The notes: a model not told the origin generated them from the sequence alone. Positions 1-5,210 are shown, numbered from the stretch's first letter. The stretch: DNA of 5,210 bases from Pseudomonadota bacterium (GCA_017881285.1 JADGRD010000326.1:1-5210); one strand, 5' to 3'. A program made the numbers and translations.

Positions 1-105
1 AATCGTACCCCGGCCGCTCGGCGAGCCCCCTCATCGTACGCGCTACGAGCGTCGGCCTCTCACCCCTGCGGGCACTTCGGGTCCTTCACGCCCTGCCCCT
101 GCACC

Positions 106-120
106 CGCGGCTTCGCCGCG
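106..120. repeat. Short GC-rich hairpin (6-bp stem, 3-base loop)
   Basis: CGCGGC and GCCGCG pair perfectly around the loop TTC. On the minus strand the loop reads GAA inside GCGAAGC, a compact and very stable hairpin type. It lies directly next to the larger repeat hairpin at 122-145, so a minus-strand transcript leaving the small gene would meet hairpins in series. No T-run follows in the minus direction, so it is not a standard intrinsic terminator. Confidence 0.5.
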
Positions 121-121
121 C

Positions 122-145
122 CCTCGCCCGCTGCGCGGGGTGAGG
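122..145. repeat. Palindromic intergenic repeat, copy 1
   Basis: This 24-base unit starts CCTCGCCC and ends GGGGTGAGG, giving an 8-bp stem (one G-T wobble) around an 8-base loop. The same 24 bases recur at 1696-1719 with a single difference (T at 141 against C at 1715). The identity extends about one base left and two bases right. Both copies have the same orientation and lie outside genes, one on each side of the EAL gene. This fits the REP-like hairpin repeats scattered between genes in many high-GC bacteria; assignment to a named family would need a genome search. Confidence 0.7.
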
Positions 146-151
146 CGATCC

Positions 152-167
152 GGCCGCTACGGCGGCC
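152..167. terminator. Hairpin over the stop codon of the small gene; possible 3'-end structure
   Basis: GGCCGC (152-157) pairs with GCGGCC (162-167) around TACG. On the plus strand the loop reads C(TACG)G, a member of the very stable UNCG tetraloop class. On the minus strand the stem spans the TAG stop (159-157) of the 54-codon gene. With the hairpins at 122-145 and 106-120 it makes a run of three structures after the minus-strand coding region. No T-tract follows, so termination or RNA 3'-end protection is only inferred. Confidence 0.35.
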
Positions 168-321
168 ATCGGCCCGCCAGCCGCCGGATCTCGAGGCGGA
201 TCTGGTCGATGGCGGGTTCATCGAGCGCCGCCGTTGCCACGGGCTTGGGCTCGTCGAACGAGTCCAAAGCATAGGGCACATGGAGGGTGGCAATCAGGGC
301 AGCTATCAGCGCAAGAGTCAT
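157..321 (-). CDS. Small hypothetical protein with hydrophobic N-terminus, coupled to the EAL gene
   Basis: This is a 54-codon frame starting at ATG (321-319) and ending at TAG (159-157). Its ATG overlaps the TGA of the REC-EAL gene as ATGA, the usual arrangement for translational coupling; no separate ribosome binding site is evident. The protein begins MTLALIAALIATLHVPYALD, a hydrophobic stretch that could be a signal peptide (possible cleavage after PYA) or a membrane anchor, although it lacks the usual N-terminal Lys/Arg. An acidic, Pro/Ala-rich linker follows, then a charged, potentially amphipathic helix (about residues 37-51, AIDQIRLEIRRLAGR) and a WPP end. About 78% of its codons (42 of 54 by hand count) end in G or C, consistent with real coding in this genome. 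I do not recognise a family. It could be a chance frame, but the exact overlap and sensible composition favour a gene, perhaps an envelope peptide or a partner of the EAL protein. Confidence 0.5.
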   Translation of the reverse strand: MTLALIAALIATLHVPYALDSFDEPKPVATAALDEPAIDQIRLEIRRLAGRWPP

Positions 322-1532
322 ACGTCAGCCAAACCGTGGGGCATCGGGCCTGGCCTGGCGAACAGATGGCCCTGCATGAGATCGACCCCCAGCTCGATCA
401 AGGTCCTGCATTCCGATTCGGTTTCGACCCCCACGGCGACCACGTTCACTCCCGTTTCGGCGAACAGGGCCGTCATCGCCGAGATGACCTTGCGCCGGGT
501 GGGCGAACTGTCGACTCCGCGAACCAGAGACATGTCGTACTTGACGAACGTGGGTTTCAAGGTGGTGAAACTGGCAAGACCCGCGTAGCCGGACCCCAGG
601 CTGTCGAGCGCGATGCGGAATCCCACGGCTCGCAGGCGATCGACGCGTGCCCCAACATCTGGGACCGACGCGAGAGAGGCCCGTTCGGTCACCTCCAGGA
701 CCACGCGGTCCGCCACCTTCGACAGCGCCGAGCCAGGGTCGTAGAGGTGATCATCAAGCAGATCGCTACCGTGCACATTGACGAAGATGAAGGGTACGGG
801 TGCGCTCGGCAGTTGGGCCGCCACCCGGTCGCGCACGATGCGTCCCATCTCGACCATTCGGTCAAGCCGCTCGGCCGCGGAGAGAAACACGCAGGGATTG
901 ACCATGGTTGGCTCGTCGGTGCGCAGCAGGGCCTCATACGACACGATTCGCTTTTCCTTGCACGAGAAGACCGGCTGGTAGGCCATCCAGAGGGATTGCA
1001 GCCCACGGTCGAAAAGCTGCTGGAGGCTTGCGCGATCTTCCGCCGGTCTCCACGCCGCGCTCGCCAGCTCGATCGCAATCCGGCGAAGCACCAAGATACG
1101 GTGCGTCTGGGCCGATAGGATGGCCGTTTCTTGTAGCTGCTCCACGGACAAGGGTTTGAACAGATAGCGGAAGGCCGCGTGCTCCACGGCCGAGATCGCC
1201 GTGTCGAGGCGCGGAGTCCCCGTGACGAGAACGACCGGAACGTCGGGATCGCACTTCTGCGCGGCTTGCAGTACCCCCACTCCGTCCACGCAGGGCAGGT
1301 TGATGTCGGTGACAATCGCGTCATAGGCATTGGCGAGGAGAGCATTCACCGCCTCCTGGCCGTTGTCGGCACAGTCGACTTCGAATCCCACATTGCGGAG
1401 GGCGCGCGCATAGGCCCGCAACAGCAGGGGGTCATCCTCGGCAATGAGAACGCGGGATCCGGCTGGGGCGGATCGAGTCGCCTTGGCAGGCGCGACACTT
1501 TCGACAGACACGGAGGCGGCAGTCGGGTTCAT
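318..1532 (-). CDS. Response regulator with receiver and EAL domains (EAL active site degenerate)
   Basis: This 404-residue cytoplasmic protein has no signal peptide or membrane segment. An Ala/Ser/Val-rich leader (1-26) precedes a receiver domain (about 27-142) with all key residues: acidic E32-D33-D34, phospho-acceptor D76 in VTDINLP, T104 and K126-P127. A helical linker leads to an EAL domain (about 173-400), the fold of c-di-GMP phosphodiesterases. The signature E200-A-L-L-R204 is present, as are N252, E280 and E283 (LEVTE), D310, K331 and Q387 (QGHLFARP). Two positions are abnormal: DDFG reads D310-S311-L-G, and AEGVE reads A366-V367-G-V-E. Aligned by spacing to RocR of Pseudomonas aeruginosa, these correspond to D296 and catalytic E352, so hydrolysis is probably lost or much reduced. 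The ATG at 1532-1530 is the only good start, though no clear Shine-Dalgarno precedes it. It is divergent from the PAS/kinase pair, a likely phosphodonor, and overlaps the small gene downstream. Domain assignment is firm; loss of activity is inferred. Confidence 0.93.
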   Translation of the reverse strand: MNPTAASVSVESVAPAKATRSAPAGSRVLIAEDDPLLLRAYARALRNVGFEVDCADNGQEAVNALLANAYDAIVTDINLPCVDGVGVLQAAQKCDPDVPVVLVTGTPRLDTAISAVEHAAFRYLFKPLSVEQLQETAILSAQTHRILVLRRIAIELASAAWRPAEDRASLQQLFDRGLQSLWMAYQPVFSCKEKRIVSYEALLRTDEPTMVNPCVFLSAAERLDRMVEMGRIVRDRVAAQLPSAPVPFIFVNVHGSDLLDDHLYDPGSALSKVADRVVLEVTERASLASVPDVGARVDRLRAVGFRIALDSLGSGYAGLASFTTLKPTFVKYDMSLVRGVDSSPTRRKVISAMTALFAETGVNVVAVGVETESECRTLIELGVDLMQGHLFARPGPMPHGLADV

Positions 1533-1647
1533 GCTTCAGACAACAGCAAGGCTCGTACCGGCGACGCGGGAGACTCGAGGGCGGGAATTCCTGGGGAGTT
1601 TCGCTGGCCGAGAGACTTCGGCGGCGAGGCCCGAAAAGAAGACCGTC

Positions 1648-1676
1648 GGCCTGCCGGCGTGCCTGGGTGGCGGGCC
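1648..1676. repeat. Inverted repeat in the divergent region
   Basis: GGCCTGCC (1648-1655) can pair with GGCGGGCC (1669-1676) over 8 bp, including one T-G wobble, around a 13-base loop. It sits immediately left of the 12-base palindrome and the repeat hairpin, so 1648-1719 is a near-continuous run of dyads. It could be structure in the 5' leader of the leftward transcript, or part of a compound mobile repeat. Confidence 0.35.
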
Positions 1677-1677
1677 G

Positions 1678-1689
1678 TCGGAATTCCGA
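1678..1689. repeat. Perfect 12-base palindrome TCGGAATTCCGA
   Basis: TCGGAATTCCGA equals its own reverse complement. Its core GGAATTCC also occurs at 1584-1591, 96 bases to the left in the same intergenic region. A perfect dyad in a divergent promoter region, with a second half-matching site, could bind a dimeric regulator. It could equally be the edge of the adjacent hairpin repeat. Confidence 0.4.
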
Positions 1690-1695
1690 TGGTCC

Positions 1696-1719
1696 CCTCG
1701 CCCGCTGCGCGGGGCGAGG
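1696..1719. repeat. Palindromic intergenic repeat, copy 2
   Basis: CCTCGCCC (1696-1703) and GGGCGAGG (1712-1719) form a perfect 8-bp stem around an 8-base loop. It matches copy 1 at 122-145 except for one base, and here the stem has no wobble pair. It sits about 20 bases upstream of the candidate -35 element for the PAS/kinase operon and about 165 bases upstream of the EAL gene start. It may insulate the two divergent transcripts or simply be a dispersed repeat. Confidence 0.7.
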
Positions 1720-1739
1720 CGTGAAGTGGGGTCCGCGCG

Positions 1740-1768
1740 TTGCGCTTCGGGCTGGCGCGTCGTACACT
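1740..1768 (+). promoter_or_regulatory. Candidate sigma70-type promoter for the PAS-kinase operon
   Basis: TTGCGC (1740-1745) is followed after exactly 17 bases by TACACT (1763-1768). These match the -35 and -10 consensus hexamers at 3 of 6 and 4 of 6 positions with ideal spacing. Transcription would start near 1775, leaving a leader of about 100 bases before the GTG at 1875. It is the best such pair I found in the region; the call rests on sequence match only. Confidence 0.4.
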
Positions 1769-1862
1769 TAGGCCGGTCTGGAAGCAGGGAAATGCTGTCC
1801 TTTCCTTGCATGTGATGTGGACTTGGGAACAGCGGCACGGCCACGGCCGGTGTGCTCGAAGC

Positions 1863-1868
1863 AGGGAG
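1863..1868 (+). promoter_or_regulatory. Ribosome binding site that sets the GTG start of the PAS gene
   Basis: AGGGAG lies six bases before GTG at 1875, a good Shine-Dalgarno distance. The reading frame stays open leftward to TTG at 1740 and contains an ATG at 1815. Neither has a purine-rich site in front, and the TTG coincides with the candidate -35 box. The GTG is therefore the preferred start. Confidence 0.65.
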
Positions 1869-1874
1869 AGAATC

Positions 1875-3005
1875 GTGAAGGGAAAGCGGTCCACGCGGCC
1901 AGCGAAAGTTGCGAAGGTGCGTCGGCGGGCGGCGAAGAGCCTTCCCGAGCCTCGCGAGGGCAAGGTCGCCGCGACTGCGGCGCCTGATCGCGCGCGCCCG
2001 GTCCACGAACTCCAGGTACACCGAGTCGAACTGGAGCTGCAAAACGAGGAACTGCGACGAATCCGGGAGGAACTGGAGCAGTCGCTTGCGCGCTACACCA
2101 GTCTGTACGATTCCGCGCCGGTCGGCTATCTGACCCTGAGCCGCGCCGGAGAGATCCGGCAGGTCAACCTCACCGGGGCACGCCTGGTGGGTCAGGAACG
2201 CGCGCGGCTGGTCGGCGGGCGCCTCGGTTTCCTGCTCGCCGCCGAAAGCCGCCCGGCCATGAATGCGTTCCTCGCCACGGTATTCGACAGCGAGGCCACG
2301 GAGGTCTGCGAGGTCGTGATGCAGCCGGAAGGAGCCGCGCCACTCACGCTGGAGCTCACCGGCATCCCCACAGAGGACGGGCAGGAGTGCCGGGTAGTCG
2401 CGGCCGACATCACTGCGCGCAGGCAGGCGGAGGAGGCACTGCGCGAGAGCGAACAGCGACTGAGCGAGGCCCAGAAGCTGGCTCAGCTGGGCCACTGGAT
2501 CTGGGATGTGACGACAGGCGCCGTCGAGTGGTCCCCCCAGGTCTTCAAGATCTTCCAGCTCGACCCGCGCACGTTCACACCGCGAATCGATTCGATCCTG
2601 GACCTCTCGCCCTGGCCCGAGGATCACGCGCGCGACAAGGAATTGATCCGCAAGGCGATGGAGTCGCGCGAGAAGGGAAGCTACGAACAACGGTTCCTGC
2701 GTCCGGACGGGAGCAATGGGTACTACCAGTCGACCTTCCAGGGCAGGTACGACGCCGCTGGCGTTCTCGTGTCCATCGTGGGGGCGGTGCTGGACATCAC
2801 CGAGCGCAAGCGGGCGGAAGAACGGATCGCGGGGCAACTAGAGGAGCTCCGGCGCTGGCAGGACGTCATGCTGGACCGCGAAGACCGCGTGCAAGAGCTC
2901 AAGCGCGAGGTCAACGAGCTGTGCCACAACGCGGGCGAGTCCGCGCGCTATCCCAGCCAGGAAGCCAATTCGGTGGATGTCGCGGCCCGAAAGCCGGGAT
3001 CATGA
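1875..3005 (+). CDS. Tandem PAS-domain sensory protein without a kinase domain
   Basis: This is a 376-residue soluble protein starting at GTG. A Lys/Arg-rich N-terminus (1-30) is followed by a coiled coil (about 43-75, with ELELQNEELRRIREELEQSL) leading straight into PAS 1 (about 74-181: Y74-x-x-LYDSAPVGYLTL, ending AADITARRQAEE). A second short helix precedes PAS 2 (about 198-311) of the PAS_3 type: AQKLAQLGHWIWDV, W219-S, RFLRPDGS and LDITERKRAEE. The tail (about 320-360) is helical, with the motif REDRVQELKREVNEL then RYPS. I recognise this motif from the C-termini or linkers of many PAS sensor proteins. No histidine-kinase, GGDEF, EAL or output domain follows, and no membrane segment is seen. 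The ligand is not evident. Its stop overlaps the hybrid kinase start as ATGA, so the two are probably made together. Likely role: a PAS partner that detects a signal or dimerises with the kinase next door. Domain calls are firm; the partnership is inferred. Confidence 0.9.
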   Translation: MKGKRSTRPAKVAKVRRRAAKSLPEPREGKVAATAAPDRARPVHELQVHRVELELQNEELRRIREELEQSLARYTSLYDSAPVGYLTLSRAGEIRQVNLTGARLVGQERARLVGGRLGFLLAAESRPAMNAFLATVFDSEATEVCEVVMQPEGAAPLTLELTGIPTEDGQECRVVAADITARRQAEEALRESEQRLSEAQKLAQLGHWIWDVTTGAVEWSPQVFKIFQLDPRTFTPRIDSILDLSPWPEDHARDKELIRKAMESREKGSYEQRFLRPDGSNGYYQSTFQGRYDAAGVLVSIVGAVLDITERKRAEERIAGQLEELRRWQDVMLDREDRVQELKREVNELCHNAGESARYPSQEANSVDVAARKPGS

Positions 3006-5210
3006 GCGAGCAGCCCACCATTCTGGCGGTCGACGACAGCTCCGTGTTGCTGGCGTTGCTGGTCAACCTACTGACGACGGAAGGTTACCAAGTGCGTACC
3101 GCCGATAGCGGCGAGCTGGCGCTGGCGGCCGTGGCAGCGAGCCCGCCGGACCTGATCCTGCTGGACGTCCAGATGAACGGCATGGACGGAATCGAGGTGT
3201 GCCGGCGCCTCAAGGCGGGCGCGGACACGCGGCACATTCCCATCATCATGATGAGCGCGTTCGCCGAGGTGAAGGAGTGGGTGGCGGGCCTGCAGGCGGG
3301 CGCCGCGGACTACATCTGCAAGCCGTTCGAGAGCGAGGAGCTGCTGACCCGGGTCGCGACCCACCTGGCCCTGCGCCGGGCGAGGCTCGCCCTCGAAGAG
3401 GAAGCGGTCATGCTCTACCAGACCACCACGCGACTGGAAGCCGAGATCGCGCGGCGCCAGCGCGTGGAGGATGATCTGCGCCGGAGCCTACGGCAGGCCG
3501 AGCGTTCCCGCCGGGCGCTGCTCAGCGCCCTGGAGGACCGGAAGCTGAGCGACGCCGAGCACGCGCGGTTGACAACAGCCATCGAGCAGGCCGCCGAGAT
3601 GGTACTCATCGCCAATGTCCAGGGTGCGATCCAGTACGTCAATCCGGCCTTCGAGGCCGTGACCGGCTACACGCGCGCGGAGGCCCTTGGCCGCAAACCA
3701 AGCCTGCTCAAGAGCGGCGTACAGGACGAGGCCTTCTACCGCGCGCTTTGGGAAACCGTCAGCGGCGGGAAGACCTGGCACGGCAGGATGGTCAACCGGA
3801 AGCAGGACGGCACGCATTACACCCAGGACGCGACCATCTCGCCGGTGCGTGACGCGACCGGGGGCATCACCAGCTACGTCGCGGTCGAGCGGGACATCAC
3901 CCACGATCTCGCCCTGGAGGCGCAGTTTCTCCAGTCCCAGAAGATGGAGGGCATCGGGCGGCTGGCCGGCGGCGTGGCGCACGACTTCAACAATTGCCTG
4001 AACGTCATCCAGGGGTTCACCCAGATCTGCCTGGGCAAGCTGCACGAGGGCGACCCGCTGTCGGACGATCTCCACCAGGTGCTGAAGGCGAGCGATCGCG
4101 CCGCATCGCTCACGCGCCAGTTGCTCGCGTTCAGCCGCAAGCAGGTGTTGCAGCCGGAGATGCTCGACCTCAACCAGGTTCTCGCCGAGATGGAGAAGAT
4201 GCTGCGCCGGATCATCGGCGAGGACATCGATCTGGTGCAGGTCCTGGCGCCCGACCTCGGCCTGGTCAAGGCCGACCCAGGGCAGCTCGGACAGGTGATC
4301 ATGAACCTGGTCCTCAACGCGCGCGACGCCATGCCGGGCGGGGGCAAGCTCATGATCGAGACCGCCAACGTGGAGCTGGACACGGAGTACGCGGCCCGGC
4401 ACGAGGAGGTGGAACCAGGGGACTACATCATGATCGCGGTCACCGACTCTGGGATCGGCATGGACGCGCTGACGATCTCCCGTCTCTTCGAGCCGTTCTT
4501 CACCACCAAGGCGCCCGGAAAGGGCAGCGGCCTCGGGCTGTCGACGGCCCACGGCATCGTCAAACAGAGCGGCGGCAACATTTTCGTCTACAGCGAGGTT
4601 GGCAGGGGGACAACGTTCAAGGTCTATCTGCCGCGGGCGTTTTCGGCCGCCGAAGCGACAGCCGTCAAGCCCCGGCCGATCCCGCGCCGGGCCACGGGAG
4701 ACGAGACCATCCTGGTGGTCGAGGACGAGGAGGCCCTGCGCCAGCTCACCCAAAGGCTCCTTGAAGCAGCCGGGTACACGGTGCTATCCGCCTCGGACGG
4801 GGACCAGGCGCTCCGTATCCATGCGCAGCACATGGGCGACATCGATCTCCTCCTGACCGACGTGGTGATGCCGCAGATGAGTGGAAGGCTTCTGGCCGAA
4901 CGGCTGATGAAGACGACGCCAACCCTCAAGACCATCTACATGTCCGGCTACACCGACGATGCGATCATTCACCATGGTGTGCTGGACGCGGGGATGCATT
5001 TCCTCGCCAAACCGTTCACCGAGGCCGATCTGACGCGGAAGATCCGGGCGGTGCTGGACGGCACCGCCGCTCCTTCCGGCACGGACTGGGAGGCGGTCAC
5101 CGACGAGGTCGATGAGCAACCCTTGGCCCCGGATGCGCTGCGAACGCTTCCCGATGATGTCTTGGCCAGGCTTCGCGAGGCAGCAGTCGCCGCGAACCAC
5201 GACGAGATCA
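3002..5210 (+). CDS. Hybrid sensor histidine kinase, REC-PAS-HisKA-HATPase-REC (3' end outside window)
   Basis: The ATG at 3002 overlaps the PAS gene stop (ATGA). The frame is open to the window edge, with 736 full codons and no stop, so the C-terminus is missing. Receiver 1 (about 5-122) has D11-D12, phospho-acceptor D55, S85 and K107. A long coiled coil (about 125-190) leads to a PAS domain (about 190-302; NPAFEAVTGYTRAEALGR, W259, VNRKQDGTHY, ERDIT). The dimerisation domain follows, with an NtrB-like H-box GRLAGGVAH327DFNN. The ATPase domain (about 425-545) keeps its N box (N435-LVL-N439), G1 box (D482-SGIG), F box (FEPFFTTK) and G2 box (G508-SGLGLS). Receiver 2 (about 568-686) has E574-D575, D620, S648 and K670. 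A tail starting near 690 contains LPDDVLARLREAA and continues off the window. There are no membrane segments, so it is a cytoplasmic kinase that should autophosphorylate H327 and pass phosphate to D620. Receiver 1 may take input from another kinase. No Hpt domain is visible. The neighbouring REC-EAL protein is a plausible target. Confidence 0.95.
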   Translation, partial: MSEQPTILAVDDSSVLLALLVNLLTTEGYQVRTADSGELALAAVAASPPDLILLDVQMNGMDGIEVCRRLKAGADTRHIPIIMMSAFAEVKEWVAGLQAGAADYICKPFESEELLTRVATHLALRRARLALEEEAVMLYQTTTRLEAEIARRQRVEDDLRRSLRQAERSRRALLSALEDRKLSDAEHARLTTAIEQAAEMVLIANVQGAIQYVNPAFEAVTGYTRAEALGRKPSLLKSGVQDEAFYRALWETVSGGKTWHGRMVNRKQDGTHYTQDATISPVRDATGGITSYVAVERDITHDLALEAQFLQSQKMEGIGRLAGGVAHDFNNCLNVIQGFTQICLGKLHEGDPLSDDLHQVLKASDRAASLTRQLLAFSRKQVLQPEMLDLNQVLAEMEKMLRRIIGEDIDLVQVLAPDLGLVKADPGQLGQVIMNLVLNARDAMPGGGKLMIETANVELDTEYAARHEEVEPGDYIMIAVTDSGIGMDALTISRLFEPFFTTKAPGKGSGLGLSTAHGIVKQSGGNIFVYSEVGRGTTFKVYLPRAFSAAEATAVKPRPIPRRATGDETILVVEDEEALRQLTQRLLEAAGYTVLSASDGDQALRIHAQHMGDIDLLLTDVVMPQMSGRLLAERLMKTTPTLKTIYMSGYTDDAIIHHGVLDAGMHFLAKPFTEADLTRKIRAVLDGTAAPSGTDWEAVTDEVDEQPLAPDALRTLPDDVLARLREAAVAANHDEI

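Larger units (their letters stand above)
1..156. other. Non-coding, hairpin-rich segment at the window edge
   Basis: I find no convincing gene here. The segment is almost entirely G+C and is full of self-complementary stretches, listed separately at 106-120, 122-145 and 152-167. A weaker 11-base palindrome lies at 16-26 (GCTCGGCGAGC). It follows the 3' end of the minus-strand EAL/small-gene transcript and probably acts as its untranslated tail or as a spacer to the next gene outside the window. Open frames crossing it have proline/arginine-rich translations typical of random high-GC DNA. Confidence 0.6.
1533..1874. promoter_or_regulatory. Divergent intergenic region with repeats and promoter
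   Basis: This 342-base region separates the leftward REC-EAL gene from the rightward PAS gene. It holds two GGAATTCC blocks (1584-1591 and 1680-1687), a 1648-1676 inverted repeat, the 1678-1689 palindrome, the second repeat hairpin (1696-1719), a candidate rightward promoter (1740-1768) and the PAS-gene ribosome binding site. I see no convincing promoter for the leftward gene. Long frames cross the region on both strands, but their translations look like random high-GC sequence and they start without ribosome binding sites. Confidence 0.6.

Noticed and set aside
60..293. 77-codon minus-strand frame over the hairpin region
   Set aside because: It is in a different frame from the 54-codon gene, runs through the repeat hairpins and has a low-complexity Arg/Ser/Pro translation. 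The ATGA-coupled frame is the better candidate.
234..1118. Plus-strand open frame of 294 codons antisense to the EAL gene
   Set aside because: It has no ribosome binding site or domain, and its composition is typical of antisense high-GC frames. The minus strand holds receiver and EAL motifs throughout.
1696..1719. Repeat hairpin as an intrinsic terminator
   Set aside because: The stem is strong, but no T-run follows on either strand and no coding region ends next to it.
1740..1874. N-terminal extension of the PAS protein from TTG at 1740 or ATG at 1815
   Set aside because: Neither start has a Shine-Dalgarno and the added residues look random. The TTG overlaps the candidate -35 element, while GTG at 1875 has AGGGAG at good spacing.
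1536..2837. Minus-strand open frame of 433 codons antisense to the PAS gene
   Set aside because: It is a shadow of a high-GC gene. Its translation is rich in Arg/Pro/His/Leu without domain features, and the plus strand encodes clear PAS motifs over the same bases.
3002..3364. First receiver as a separate single-domain response regulator gene
   Set aside because: The frame continues without a stop through the coiled coil into PAS and kinase domains, so it is the N-terminal domain of the hybrid kinase.
3488..4753. Minus-strand open frame of 421 codons antisense to the hybrid kinase
   Set aside because: The plus strand carries unmistakable kinase H, N, G1, F and G2 boxes here. The antisense translation has no recognisable motif and is explained by biased third positions.
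3994..4764. Plus-strand 256-codon frame inside the kinase gene
   Set aside because: It is an alternative frame of the kinase; its Gly/Arg/Pro-rich translation is a frame-shifted reading of the ATPase and receiver 2 coding sequence.

Overview
This is a very GC-rich window with strong G/C bias at third codon positions. It holds a bacterial two-component / cyclic-di-GMP signalling locus. The domain types (REC-EAL, PAS/PAS_3, hybrid histidine kinase with an NtrB-like H-box) and the GC-rich hairpin repeats between genes fit a high-GC proteobacterium (beta/gamma) or a myxobacterial/deltaproteobacterial relative. The sequence does not allow a closer placement. No rRNA, tRNA, CRISPR array or transposase is visible.

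Layout. Positions 1-156 are non-coding, dominated by GC-rich hairpins (106-120, 122-145, 152-167). On the minus strand, 1532 to 318 encodes a 404-residue receiver-EAL protein. Its stop overlaps, as ATGA, the start of a 54-codon small gene (321 to 157) with a hydrophobic N-terminus. Positions 1533-1874 form a divergent intergenic region. It carries a second copy of the hairpin repeat, further inverted repeats and a candidate sigma70-type promoter facing right. On the plus strand, 1875-3005 encodes a 376-residue protein with two PAS domains, coiled coils and no kinase domain. It overlaps by ATGA a large hybrid histidine kinase (3002 to beyond 5210; 736 full codons visible) with the order REC - coiled coil - PAS - HisKA - HATPase_c - REC - C-terminal extension.

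How it may work. The overlapping plus-strand pair looks like a sensor module (PAS-PAS protein) made together with a kinase module. The divergent REC-EAL protein is the obvious nearby phosphorylation target, and its EAL half would link the signal to c-di-GMP. That EAL domain has two substitutions at positions normally needed for hydrolysis: Ser311 for the second Asp of the DD motif, and Val367 for the Glu of AEGVE. It may therefore bind c-di-GMP or a partner rather than degrade c-di-GMP. The kinase-to-EAL link is inferred from gene position only.
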